From: Lumnitzera littorea
Taxonomy: Eukaryota; Streptophyta; Magnoliopsida; Myrtales; Combretaceae
Direction: 5' to 3'
DNA: 64,000 bases
Assembly: GCA_024138015.1 (NCBI GenBank)
Contig: JAMXBB010000010.1
Span: forward strand, 53,608,351 to 53,672,350
Shown: one piece after another, positions 1-11,511 of the stretch
Layout: the number at the start of each line of letters is the position of its first letter
Position numbering within the stretch: the first letter of the stretch is position 1
The notes under the pieces: generated by a model
Told to the model about the DNA's origin: nothing
Databases searched by the model: none
Seen by the model: only the letters and a program-made list of their open reading frames with translations
Translations under genes and position numbers: made by a program

Positions 1-346
1 TTAATGGGTCTTGACCTGAAAAATAAATTATTTTCCACTTTAAAGCTCGATTTTAACCACTTAAACAAATGAATTTACATAAGAAAATGGGCAAATGTAA
101 AACTAGGCTATGTATTCTACATGATTACCATTAATTTGGTGAAATCATGTAGAAAAAATGGTCAAAAAGGGTCCTTAAAGTAGCTAAACAAAGGAGGAAA
201 AAAAAAATGGAAATCTGCAAAGGGGAAGAAGAAAAAGGGTGTGCTGGCACGTGCTCGGCATACGCCACACACCCCTATGAACGCGTTACAAAATAAAAAG
301 GGTACACAATAGTATGCCCCCTATCACGCCGACCAAAAGCTCAAGG
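1..346. other. unassigned left flank of gypsy element A
   Basis: No open reading frame or recognisable domain is visible. It should be continuous with position 10,241 once element A is removed, so it may be the left part of the LTR whose end I see at 10,613. I found no independent match that proves this. Confidence 0.3.
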
Positions 347-351
347 CCTTG

Positions 352-1178
352 TGATAAGAATCAGGCTATTGGGCCTTTGACCCGTAGCCGACCCCGAGGA
401 CTGGAAGGCTTAGTAAGGTGGATTCTCTTACTCCAGCCAACTCCTACCGAAGCCGAGTACTTCTTTGCCAAATTGAATGACTGCTTACCACTCTGTGGTA
501 TGTTAAATTGTAGATTACTCACTCACCAAGCTGACCAATGACTCAGCATCTCCCTTACTAAGAAGCCGAGATAAAAAGACTCTAAACTGACTAAGCCACC
601 ACTGTTCGGACAAGCAAGCTGACCATTCTTTTGTCCCCATCTTCTAACATCCCTAATACAACATCGCCAGGTGTACAAAATCATGTGTAGAATCGGTTAC
701 ACCAACGATTATTTTCCTTGAATATTCATTTTTACCCTTTTGTATCTTATACATTACTTCCTTAAAAAATGCCCTTTTGTCTTTTCCTTTTTAGGCATGT
801 TTCCCTAAATTCTCCAGTATAAATACCCATTGTACTAATGGCTGTAAACATTAGATTATCATTACTACACTTGACATTTTTGTCTCTCGTAAACATTACT
901 CTGTTTACACTTATTTCACTCTTATCCTAACCTTTAAACAAGGCTAGGTGGCGAGTAACCCTATCGGACCATCTCATGCATTATATCAAGTTGTGCCGTA
1001 AGTCTTCGAAAGTTCCATTAAGGCATCATATCCCTTGGATCTATTCATGGGTTTTTACTTACTTTTTCATCCACACCTGTTCTTTTGCACATTCCTCATT
1101 ATTTCCTTTTCGAGCTTTTGGTAAGCTTAGACCCATTCAGTGACCAGCCTTATCTGTTCTTAATCACAATTTGTATCA
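352..1178 (+). repeat. left (5') LTR of element A
   Basis: It begins TGATAAGAATCAGG and ends TTTGTATCA. It aligns with 9400-10235 through most of its length, for example the shared GCCGAGTACTTCTTTGCC block and the TTGACATTTTTGTCTCTC block. A TATAAATA box at 818-825 is the likely LTR promoter. Confidence 0.85.
818..825 (+). promoter_or_regulatory. TATA box of element A LTR
   Basis: TATAAATA lies about two-thirds into the LTR, where the U3/R boundary is expected. The right LTR has the matching site in TATAAATACCTC near 9887. No activity is implied. Confidence 0.55.
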
Positions 1179-1180
1179 TC

Positions 1181-1192
1181 TTAGTATCAGAG
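1181..1192 (+). other. primer-binding site of element A (initiator tRNA-Met type, decayed)
   Basis: TTAGTATCAGAG follows the LTR end by 2 bp. It differs from the usual plant TGGTATCAGAG site by G-to-A and similar changes, the pattern expected from decay of methylated cytosines. Confidence 0.7.
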
Positions 1193-1383
1193 TGAAGGTT
1201 TTGTTTAAGTTGTGGTTTGTGTTTGAAGTTCTGTTTATATTTTGTTTTGCATTTGTGAAATAAAGTAAGTCATTGTGTCCATTTGATTGCTACGTTTGTT
1301 AGCTGTTACTTTTTTCTAGTTTGTGGAAGTGTTTGCTATATCACCTATTAAAAAGAGTTTTAAGCTTTGAATCTTTAGAGAAA

Positions 1384-2626
1384 ATGATTGACCTAAGTGT
1401 GAACATTGGTGCTGGAGATGACAACAGTAAAGTTGTCCACCATAGATGACAGTCTTGGGGAACCCCTAGGAGCACTGATGAGAGACTTAATGAGATGGCT
1501 AACCTCTTGGTAGATCTAACTCGAGCTATTCATGCATTGGTTTGCAACCTACTGAAGCTGTGTAAAACACCCCACAAGCTTCTCAACTTATTAGAGATCA
1601 ATACCTAACTCAATAAGTTCAAGGTGGAGGAGTAGGCAGACAAGTAAGACGAAAGATAGACCTGAAGGAACTAAATGAAGAAGATGAGGAAGAGTATTTT
1701 GAAGAAGAACGAGCTCAAGTTCCCAAAGCATCTGACCATGTGAAGCTTCGGATTCCAAGCTCCAATAGATCTAGGAATGCTGATGAATATCTAGAATGAG
1801 AAGATAAAGTAGAGCCTGTTTTTTACTATTATCAGTATGAGGACTACGAGAAAGTAAGGACTGCTGCTGTCAAGTTCTCTAAATATGCTGCCATATGATG
1901 GAGGAATTTCCAAGCTATAAGGAGGCGAAAGGGTTACCAAGGGATTAATACTTGGCCCGAGATGAAGAGAATACTTAGAAACAAGTTTGTACCTAAAACT
2001 TATATGCAAGACACTTTTACTCAACTTCAGGAGCTGAGACAAGGAGGCCGAACAATTAACAAGTATGTCTAGGAATCCCAAATGCTTGTGATCCAATGTG
2101 AAGTGGAGGAGGCCCCAATGCGAACAATCTCTAGATTCATCACAGGATTAAGAGGTCATATTTAGGACATTGTAGAACTCCAATGATTCACAACAATGGA
2201 TGAAGCCATCCAAATAGCTTAACGAGGGGAGAGGTAGAAAAGAAGCCAAGTACTTGCCAGAATGTCAACTAGCCGACCCAGACAAGGAAGTCACCAAGCT
2301 TAGTCAAGCACCAAGCCAACCCGAAAGGTAGATGTCCGAGCCGACCAGAAAGGTAGGCCCAATAGTGACGTGCCCACCCAAACTTATGAGAAGCGGCAAG
2401 GGTATAGTAAGAAGATGAGCCAGATCAAGTTCTTTAAGTGCCAAGGGTTCGGACATATGGCCCCTCAGTGCTCGAACCAAAGAACTATGGTGATCAAGGG
2501 AAATGTCACGAAGCTAGAAGGAGAGAGTACTGACAAGGAACTTGAAGAGGAAGATATTACTGTCGAGAAAGAAGATGCCAAGAAAGAATTAATTGAAGAG
2601 AAAGTGTTTACTGAGGACTTAGACTA
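1384..2626 (+). pseudogene. gag remnant of element A
   Basis: The likely start is the ATG at 1384. Several stops interrupt the capsid region. An open segment at 2370-2626 carries the nucleocapsid zinc knuckle as FFKCQGFGHMAPQC, where the first cysteine of the CX2CX4HX4C motif is replaced by phenylalanine. An acidic tail (runs of E and D) follows. The knuckle order and position are typical of Ty3/gypsy gag. It is not functional as it stands. Confidence 0.72.
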
Positions 2627-2721
2627 GTTGATCATGGTAGTCCGATGCACAATGAACATGGAACCCTCACGCAAGGAGGAGTAAAGAGAGGATTTGTTTC
2701 ATACCACTTATAAGGTGAATG

Positions 2722-3205
2722 ATTAGGTGTGTGCCCTCATTGTAGATAATGGAAGTTGCACCAATGTGACCTCATCCAATCTCATTTCAAAGTTAAAATT
2801 GCTGACTATTGCACATCCAAGGCCATACAAGTTGTACTGGTTGTGTGAAAAGTGAGCACTACATATTACTTGGCAAGTACCACTACTCATCACTATCGGA
2901 AATTACTCTAATTAGATTCTCTGCGACATACTACCTATGTGTACTTCCCACGTATTACTTAGTAAATCATGGTTATTTAACCAAAGAGTTATTCATGATA
3001 GATACCGAAACACGTATATGTTTGAGAAGGATAGTTGGAAGATCATGTTGAACCCGGTGCTACCTAGTGAAGTTAATAAACTGTAGGCCAAACTTGCTCA
3101 CAAATCAAAGAAGACTCTGGTGATGAGTAGAGTCGAGCTTTGAGAGACCCTTAAAGTTGATGCGCCGACCCACATGTTGGTTAGGCGACTACTCAAGTTA
3201 AAGGA
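2722..3205 (+). pseudogene. aspartic protease and linker remnant of element A
   Basis: The frame reads ALIVDNGSCTNVTS near 2730-2775. This is the retroviral-type aspartic protease motif with DNGS in place of the more usual DGGS or DSGS. The following frame keeps the family's HPRPYKL and DRYRNTY-like stretches but has stops. It precedes the RT in the normal order. Confidence 0.65.
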
Positions 3206-3223
3206 GTAAGGTGAACTACTCAG

Positions 3224-4104
3224 GTGGTAAAAGAGTTGTTAGATGAATATGCAGACCCGTTCGCAAAACAATTACCTAAAAGGTTACCCCCAATTCAAGG
3301 TATAGAACACTACATTGACTTAATACCTGATGCTGCCTTACCAAATAAGCCTGCCTATCGAATAAGTCCCGAACAGGCTTCTGAGCTCCAACGTCAAGTC
3401 AAAGAGTTGTTGGAGAGAGAATATGTTAAGGAAAGTCTCAGCCCTTATACTATGCCGATGCTTCTAGTGCCGAAAAAGGATAGAACTTGGCAGATGTGCA
3501 TAAATAGCCGAGCTATGAACAAGATCACAATCAATTATAGGTATCCCATTCCTAGATTGGAGGATATAATGGATGAACTAAGTGGAGCCAAGATCTTCAA
3601 CAAGTTTGATTTGAAGTCCAGCTACCATCAGATTCACATGAGGTTGGGAGATGAGTGGAAAACTATATTTAAAACTTAACATGGACTTTATGAGTGGACG
3701 ATCATGCCGTTTGACTTATCGAATGCTCCAAGTACCTTCATGAGGCCGATGAACCATTTGCTAAGACATCTAATAGGAAAGTGTGTTGCGGTGTACTTCA
3801 ACGACGTTCTAGTCTACAGTATCGATACACTGAGTCACTGCAAGCATCTTTGAGCCATATTAAATATCCTTCATGCCAAGAGATTATTTGGCAACTTGAA
3901 GAAATATTTCTTTTGCCAGGAGGAAGTGTTATTCTTTAGCTATGTAGTCAGTAGAGAAGCCTTACGAGTGGATGACAAGAAGATCAAAGCAATCGTCGAA
4001 TGGCTAACTACTGCTACTTGTGCCAACATAAGGAGTTTCCACGGGCTGGTTTCAATCTACAGAAGATTCATCAGGAATTTCAACACCTTCACTTCACCAC
4101 TTAC
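3224..4104 (+). pseudogene. reverse transcriptase of element A, first part
   Basis: An open stretch at 3224-3679 includes SPYTMPMLLVPKKDRTWQ and KFDLKSSYHQIHM, the first catalytic aspartate block. A stop follows at 3677-3679. The frame then resumes with the catalytic loop as YFNDVLVYS, where the usual YFDD has its first Asp changed to Asn. The connection domain continues to FNTFTSPLT at about 4100, where the solo LTR interrupts it. With both a stop and a lost catalytic Asp it cannot encode an active enzyme. Confidence 0.85.
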
Positions 4105-4767
4105 TATAATACCCTAGGATTTCAAGCTAGTTCAATAACTCTAGAATCTGAGCCCCTAAATTTAAAGCATGGAGCTATATTATTCGTTTTATTTTAAACT
4201 TCATAGTAAAGTTAAAAAAGTTAGATAAATTAATTTAAATAAAGTCAATTTCTCAAAATAAGTTTTATAAAAATATTAATTTAAAAAAAACGTCGATTTA
4301 ACGATAAAGTCGATAATTGTAAAATTCGAGCTTTTAGATATAACGAGATATTAGAAATAAGTTAATTAAGTTTCAAAAATAATAAATAAAGTTAAATTAT
4401 ACATAATATACATGTATTACATGTGATATACATTANTATAATACCCTAGGATTTCAAGCTAGTTCAATAACTCTAGAATCTGAGCCCCTAAATTTAAAGC
4501 ATGGAGCTATATTATTCGTTTTATTTTAAACTTCATAGTAAAGTTAAAAAAGTTAGATAAATTAATTTAAATAAAGTCAATTTCTCAAAATAAGTTTTAT
4601 AAAAATATTAATTTAAAAAAAACGTCGATTTAACGATAAAGTCGATAATTGTAAAATTCGAGCTTTTAGATATAACGAGATATTAGAAATAAGTTAATTA
4701 AGTTTCAAAAATAATAAATAAAGTTAAATTATACATAATATACATGTATTACATTTGATATACATTA
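4105..4767 (+). repeat. 332-bp near-identical tandem duplication joined at an N
   Basis: Bases 4105-4435 recur at 4437-4767 with one difference seen (ACATGTGAT against ACATTTGAT). The only ambiguous base in the window, N at 4436, sits exactly at the junction. The unit starts at the first base of the solo LTR. It could be a true duplication through the TATA shared at the joint, or two contig ends that were not merged. Confidence 0.9.
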
Positions 4768-5001
4768 TATGTATTAAATATATACATATAATAATAATAA
4801 TAAATTATTAAAAGTAGGTAAAATAAAAGAAAATTAATAAAAAAAATTGGATAGATGAGTCATCAAATAATGTGTCAAGCTAGTATCAATTGGAAATAAT
4901 AAGTTAACACTTGGTTAATGAAGAAATGATACATGGCGCCTAGGAAAATTTGAAATTAACAAGTGTAATTTCACTTTTTACATGCAAAAAATCCTAAAAC
5001 T

Positions 5002-5009
5002 TATAAATA
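5002..5009 (+). promoter_or_regulatory. TATA box of solo LTR 1
   Basis: TATAAATA is followed by GGGCTCC. This is the most promoter-like site in the 3.5-kb LTR and marks its orientation as plus. Confidence 0.45.
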
Positions 5010-7647
5010 GGGCTCCAAACATCATTTACAATATTTTAGGAACCTAAAAACACAAGAACATAATTTTAAAAAATTCAAAAAAATTAGAAAAAAAAAACAA
5101 AAATAGAACAAGAAATAGGGTTATAATGGGTTTAGGGTAGTTCGTGTACCAAATCACACCCTAACTTCGAGCAACTTGGAGGTCCAACAGAGGGTGGCCA
5201 AAGAAGCTCTCCCGATAAGATGTGGTGGCCAGGTGGTGGTTGGAGGGCTGGTTTAGGTGAATAAGAATTTTACCCATAATTTATTTAATTTTGTAATATC
5301 AAATGTTTTCAATTAATTATGAAATTTGGTTTTCTGGGATTATTTTATATTTATATTAATGTAGTAATTTTATTTTAATTAAATAATTAGGGAAAATATG
5401 GGTCCCTTAAGAAAATGCCCTATTTGTGTGAAAATTAAACTAATTTTTATAAATATTAGATAATGTTTTTTTAAGCTCAATTTTTTTATATAGTACACCT
5501 AATATATGTATTTAATTTTGGTAACAATAATTTTTTACATTAAGCATGTTTACTATTTTTTATAATTATTTCGAATGAAATTATCAACTTTACCGAATTA
5601 TTGAAATAATTAGTTTTAAAAAAAATCAAAGTATGAGCCCTATGTATTATGATTTCTAGAAGTTCATAATGATATTTGGAATATTTAATTTTTATCTCAT
5701 GGATAAATTTATTTATTTTCCCTAATTTTTAGTTAAAATTGCTATTTTCATAAAAATGGATAATAGCTAGTTTAGTATAATTCATGGTCAATAATTAAAT
5801 TATATATTTTTGTGAGTCTATAAGATTTTTCATGGAATTAATCGGGCTCGTATGTTATTTATTATGTATTTTTATAATATAAACCTATATATTAGCCTAA
5901 AATATGACATAGTAATTAGTACTAATATGATATTTGTTAAATATGTAAAGGATTAGTATTTTTGGGTACATAAAATGCTAACTAGCTTAGGAAATGAGAA
6001 AATTTAAGATTTTTAATTTATATTTAGGGTTTAATCGGATTAATTACAAATTTATAATAACATACGGTTGAATCTTTAATACGAAAGGGTATTTTTGGAC
6101 TTTGATAATATTGAAAAACTTGACTCTTAAGATATTTTAATAGTACTTAAAATAACAATCGTGACAATATAAAGTTTGTTGAAATTGGATAAGAAACAAA
6201 TAAGATACGGTTAAACGAAGTTTAAAAATGCGAAAATGAAAGCTTATATCAGTTCAAGTTTGACCCATACTTGACTTAGAAGCTGTATTTATATTTTCAT
6301 AAGTGTGATAAGTAAGGAAGGACCATGTGGTAGAGTTTAGGATTTTATGCTATTGCTAAGCCAAAGTAAGTGGATCTAGCCGATACTTGGAGTAGATATA
6401 TTGCTATTCATAACACTGCATATTGTTTGATGTTGTGTTGATTGAATATAAGTATATCTTGAGTAAATTGATATGCTACTATAGTGAAAATGACAGTAAT
6501 TGTATCTTGGTTAAATTGTTATATTGCTGTGTTAAGTGATGAATTGTGCTTACAATCAATTGTGTTAACTAGGAAAGTTGAGTGATTACTAACTTAATCT
6601 TCTGAGTGTTCACCTAAGTAAACTCTAAGTAAGATACTATAATTCCACTATGGAGAGTTCGAAAACTAGAATCAAATAACTAGGTTGAATAAAACTTAAA
6701 GATTAATTATGCTGATTGATATACTTGAGTTGTTATTGCATACAGGCATAGCATGGTACAAAAAGGGACCTTCGAGTCAGAACTTTCAGAATTAGTCTTC
6801 TAAGTGATCATAGAGAGAATATGGCTTTATGAACTCAGTTTTTGGAAGTATATAGATTGCACTGTCAAAACATTATGATTGTTTTGATTGTCAAATTTGG
6901 TAGACTACAGTGTGTGGTCTAATTTAGCAGTATTACCACTTTGATTTGGTGAACTACAGTATATAGTCTAATTTTGTAAAGCAAAGTTAGGGGTCCTACT
7001 CCGAAGTAGCTCCTTGTTACCCATTGGTACTTGGACATTATATCCAGATGCCCGGCTATGTCGACTAACTAGAAGAAGATTGGAGGCCATAGGATATCGA
7101 TATCGATATCGATGCATGCTACATGCATGACCATAGCATACTGTATTGCTAACAGTAAATGCTCAGTTGGGCGGATGCATATGTAGAGTTGAACCTGTAG
7201 GTTATGATTGAAATAGTTCGGTTGTGATATGCAATATTGTCCATCATATTGTCTATATTATGTTGTTTGTTATCCACTATCACTTAGCCTTAGTAGTTGA
7301 GGGGATAAAGTGTTTTATCCTCAAGTTAACTGCATCGTGAAAGGGCCTAATACTAAGAGGAGATATATATATATACTAAGAACATGAGTCAAAATCAGCG
7401 ACTTTTGTATGGAACCTTTACTAAGTCAGGAATCCTATTATTGTGAAGTTGACAAAGGAAAAAGCTGGTTCATGTTTTGATGTAAATATTATGTTATACG
7501 CATAAGTTGTAACAGAATATCTAATTGAACTCTGATATAGAAACCCCTTTGTCATGTAAATAAAGTTATCTTTTGATGAATGAGTAGGTTGATTTAAGTT
7601 TCCTATATGATGGTGCATTCTGTACTAAGCTGGGATGTGACACTTAC

Positions 7648-8126
7648 TAAGATAACAAAGAAGAACATCAACTTCCAATGGGGAGAAAGGGAGTAGAGGA
7701 GCTTTGCCGAGATTAAAGAAAGATTAACCTCCACCCCGGTGTTAGTTCTACCTGACTTCAAAAAATATTTAAGCTGGAATGTGATGCACAGGCATTGGAA
7801 TAGGCACTCAATGCTAACCAATTGCCTTCCATAATGAGAAGCTTAGAGGACCTCAGTTAAATTACTCCATGTATAACGAAGAACTCTTGGCACTGATCCG
7901 AGCACTGCAAGTATGGCAACATTATCTACTATCGAGAGAATTTGTCATCTATACTAACCACGAATCCTTGGGATACCTTCGAAGTCAGACCAAGTTGTCG
8001 AAGCGGCAGGTAAGATGGGTTAAATTCCTTAAAGGGTTCAATTTCGTAATAAAATATAAACAAAGGAAGAGCAACGTAGTTGCTGATGCTCTCTCGAGGA
8101 GGCATGCACTCCTGATTAAACTATAA
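7648..8126 (+). pseudogene. RT connection and RNase H of element A, second part
   Basis: This continues the frame cut at 4104. An open segment at 7869-8126 reads YNEELLALIRALQVWQHYLL, then the YTNHESL strand and NVVADALSRR. These are the family's RNase H core and end. Stops lie between 7648 and 7868. It follows the solo LTR directly, so the insertion separated the two halves of one polyprotein. Confidence 0.82.
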
Positions 8127-8139
8127 ACTAGATTGTTTG

Positions 8140-9395
8140 GGTTTACCAGCATCAAGTAGCAATATTCTGAGGATCTACACTTTAGACCCATACTTACATG
8201 TTGTATTGATGGAAGGATAATAGACGAGTATCATATAGAGGGAGGACACTTGTTCCGAAGAGGGAAATTATATGTGCCGACCAGGTCACTTCGGGAGTTG
8301 CTAATTAGGGAAGCCCACAATGGAGGACTGTCGGAACATTTTGGGGAGAAAAGGACATATGAATTACTAAGTGGTCGATTCTTTTAGCCTAGGATGAGGT
8401 GAGATGTGCACCGAATTGTTAAAAGTTATACCATGTACAAAAGGGCTAAGTGCCTAGCCGAAAAAGGAAAAGCAATGCCTTTTGTTGCTTTGACGAAACC
8501 ATGAACTGAGTTAAGCATAGACTTTATCCTCAGATTACCATGAACTGCCCAAGGCAAAGATTCAAAAATGGTTATGGTGGATCGATTTAGCAAGATGGCG
8601 CACTTTGTGCCTTGCGCCAAAACTACGATACTTCGACTATTGCTTCTCTTTTCTTATAGGAGATTGTACAGTTACATGGCGTGCCGGGAAGTGTAGTCTC
8701 CAATAGAGACCCGAAGTTCTTGAGCCATTTCCAAAGGACCTTGTGGCGTCGGATGGGAACCAAACTACTATTTAATACTTCCTATCACTCCCAGACTGAC
8801 AGCTAAATAGAGGTGGTTAATCGCACTTTAGGAGCACTACTCCGAGCTACAGTGGGCAAGAACTTAGCCAATTGAGATGTTTGCTTACTAGTAGTCAAAT
8901 CCACCTACAACCAAACAGTGCATGACACCGCCAAGCAAACCCCCTTTGAGGTTGTTTATGGTTTCAATCTTGAGTTGCCCTTTGATCACATGCCTATACC
9001 AGTGCCTATGCAAAAAGAACCAAACGCAAGAGCTAAAGCACAATCTCTTCAGTACATCTACGACAAAGTTACTTAGCACATCGACTAAGCTGTTAGAAGA
9101 ATGCGAGAGAAGGCCAAGGGTAGGATGGCTAAACAATTCCAACAACGAGACTTCGTATGGCTGCACCTCAATAAGGAATGATTCCTAAGCAAGAGGAGGA
9201 ACAAATTATCTGCAAGAGCTAAAGGACCTTTTAGAATCCTCTAGAAGATTAATGATAACACCCATAGATTTAAGTTTCTCGAGGACTATGGGGTTTCTAA
9301 CACCTTTAACATTGCTGACCTCAGTCCATATCACCCCGATGGAGAACCAATCGAAGACTATTTAGATTTTATCCTAAATCCAAATCAACCTAGAG
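8140..9395 (+). pseudogene. integrase of element A, heavily mutated
   Basis: Fragments in all three frames match the gypsy integrase order. These are a zinc-binding region with FGEKRTYELLSGRFF near 8340, a core with VMVDRFSKMAHFVPC near 8570-8620, and an HPQTDGQTE-like region near 8790 that has decayed to a stop. The C-terminal module has TFNIADLSPYHPDGEP near 9300-9350. Its reading frame seems to pass the purine tract and enter the right LTR. Confidence 0.75.
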
Positions 9396-9399
9396 GGAA

Positions 9400-10235
9400 T
9401 AATAGGAATCGGGCTACTAGGCCCTTCAAAACCGAGCCCGAGGATTAGAGGGCTTAGCAAGGCGGATTCTCCTACTCTAGCCAACTCCAATCAAGGCCGA
9501 GTACTTCTTTGCCGAACGACTCTTTATGTTGAACTGAATGTCTATGTACCTCTCTATAGTACATCGAATTACAAATTACTCACTTGCGCCCAAGCCGACC
9601 AATGACTCGGCATCTCCCTTGTTGAGAAGCCAAGATAGAGAGACTCCAGACTAACTAAGCCACCCCTATTCAAACAAACAAGCTGACCGTACTTTTGTTC
9701 ACATCTTCTAACGTCATCCCTAATACAGCATCACCACGTGTATAGAATCATGTGTTGAATCTATTACACTAATGATTGTTTTCCTTAAATATTCATTTTT
9801 ACCCTTTTGTATCTTGCAAATTACTTCCTTAGGAAATGCCCTTTTTGTCTTTTCCTTTTTAGGCATGTTGCCCTAAATTCTCGGGTATAAATACCTCTTG
9901 TACTTGTACCTATAAACATCAAATTATCATTAATACACTTGACATTTTTGTCTCTCATAAACATTACTCTATTTACACTCATTTTACTCTTATCCTAACC
10001 CTTAAGCAAGGTTAAGGGTTGGTTAAGGGTTAGGTGGCGAATAACCTCACTGGATAATCTTATGCGTCATATCAAGATGTGCCATAAGTTCTTAGAAATT
10101 TCCTTGGTGCGTCATATCCTTTGAGACCGTTAGTGGGTTTTTGCTTACCTTTCATTCGCACCTATTCTTTCGCATATTCCCCATTAAACCCATTCAATGA
10201 TTGGCCTTATCTATTCTTGGTCACTATTTACATTA
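9400..10235 (+). repeat. right (3') LTR of element A
   Basis: Begins TAATAGGAATCGGG after the purine tract AGAGGGAA and ends TTTACATTA. It is followed by the target duplication CCTTG. It differs from the left LTR by many substitutions and small indels, including a doubled GGGTTAAGG-type segment near 10,010, so the insertion is not recent. Confidence 0.85.
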
Positions 10236-10240
10236 CCTTG

Positions 10241-10613
10241 AGCTTTATTTGGATTAAAATAATAATAAAATAAAAAATAAAAATAAAAATGAAAATCACT
10301 AAAGCATAAGGCCTAATTTCCCTTATTTTTCTAAATTCCTTTATTTTGCTTGCTTTTTTAATTTTTTTTTATTTTTCTATATTTTTGTAATTTTTTTCTA
10401 AATTACCCATTTTTGTATTTTTTCTAATTAATATTATGATTATTATTATTATTATTACTTTCCTTAAATTTTCTTTTTTTAATTTTTTCTAAAATTCCTA
10501 TTTTTTGTGCTTTTCTTAATTTTTTTTTTTTTATACTTTTTTCCTAAATTAAAACCCCTTACCCTATTCTAAAATTTTTAAAATAAAAAAGAGACAAAAA
10601 TGAGGTGTCTACA
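10241..10613 (-). repeat. end of a Tat/Ogre-type LTR, minus strand
   Basis: Read on the minus strand from 10,613 the sequence starts TGTAGACACCTCATTTTTG, followed by very A/T-rich runs. The same start, TATAGACACTCAATTTTTG, opens the LTRs of the tandem-repeat element at 23,768. Element A appears to have inserted into this LTR. Confidence 0.5.
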
Positions 10614-11511
10614 GTAACTAAATTGAAAATCATTCCTCTTATGAAGTTAAAACAAAAAATAAGAAAAGATTACCTTCCTTGTAGCACAATCAAAGCTCTT
10701 AAAAAAGGAAAGATATCAATTCATCAGTATCCGGCTCACAGCATGCAACCTTATGGGAAGGTTTGTTAAAACAAAAATAGAAGGTCCAATCCAAGAGGAA
10801 AAATCAAGCAAGATTATTACATGTTTTCAAAAGCTAAGATTAAGGAGGTGAAGAAGAATTTTTTATTAACCTCCCATACTCCAAGCTCCTAGCCGTTGCA
10901 AGCTAACTGTATATAAAGCCTTGTTGTTTCAAAGATAGTAGAGAACACAAGAGAACAATTACAAGTGTTGCAATGAAATCTTTCGAGATCCTTGATTTAA
11001 CAAGAATAGAAGATCAATCAAAAGCTCTTTTAAAATCTTTATTTTTGTTCTTATTTGTCAAGGATTCATTGTATTTTTCATTTGTAATTCAAGTATGCAA
11101 TGCGTGTATTTAAGAGAAAGATTTGTGTGATCTTTGTAATTCTAACTGATTAGCCTAGGATGAGGCCAAGTAAGTCAAAGAAGAGGATCTGGTGATTGTA
11201 CATCTCTCAAAGTTGTGTTTTGTGTAAAAGTGGATAGTAAAACAACTCTGGTAAGTTGAATCAAGTCCTTAGTGGTGGAGTTGGAAGAGTGCAATAGACA
11301 TAAGATTGAAGCACTATAAATCGTTTGCATGATCTTCTATCCTTACTCTTTTATTTTTGTTCATTTTATTCATAACATTTTTAGTCCACATACTTTCAAG
11401 CTAAATCACTTAAGTAATCAAGGGGTCAGTTTTTCTAAAGATATTTTTTTATTCTAAAAAGTAACCAATTCACATCTTTCCCTTACCCCAATTACTTAAT
11501 TGGAACCTATA
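10614..11511 (+). repeat. Copia-type LTR, probably SIRE-like
   Basis: A promoter-like TATATAAAG lies near 10,911. The downstream layout fits plant Copia LTRs: GAAGCACTATAAATCG, then TTCATTTTATTCATAACA, then GTAACCAATTCAC, ending near TTGGAACCTATA. No gag or pol follows, so it is a solo LTR or fragment. The left edge is uncertain and I found no target duplication. Confidence 0.45.

Larger units (their letters stand above)
4105..7642 (+). mobile_element. solo LTR 1, Tekay/Del-like, inside element A
   Basis: Starts TATAATACCC and ends GGGATGTGACA, a decayed TG...CA pair typical of long plant chromovirus LTRs. The target duplication CTTAC is at 4100-4104 and 7643-7647. Removing the insert and one CTTAC rejoins the host frame as SPLTKITKKNINFQW, a normal RT/RNase H junction. 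No coding domain lies inside. A TATAAATA box is at 5002-5009. The length is 3538 bp, or about 3.2 kb without the internal duplication at 4105-4767. Confidence 0.85.
352..10235 (+). mobile_element. Ty3/gypsy LTR retrotransposon A, decayed, with a nested solo LTR
   Basis: Two direct LTRs (352-1178 and 9400-10235) flank a gag-protease-RT-RNase H-integrase order. The element is bounded by the 5-bp duplication CCTTG at 347-351 and 10236-10240. A Met-type primer site follows the left LTR, and the purine run AGAGGGAA precedes the right LTR. Many in-frame stops and shifts make it non-autonomous. The domain order with integrase last marks the Ty3/gypsy superfamily. The integrase C-terminal style (TFNIADLSPY) and a reading frame running across the purine run into the 3' LTR recall CRM-type chromoviruses, but that lineage call is inference. 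Without the solo LTR at 4105-7642 the element would be about 6.3 kb. Confidence 0.88.

Noticed and set aside
314..541. 75-codon open frame at the left end
   Set aside because: It spans the LTR start of element A and has no domain. It is chance coding in an LTR.
7091..7125. ATCGATATCGATATCGAT palindromic run in solo LTR 1
   Set aside because: A short simple repeat with self-complementarity. No sign of a regulatory or recombination site.
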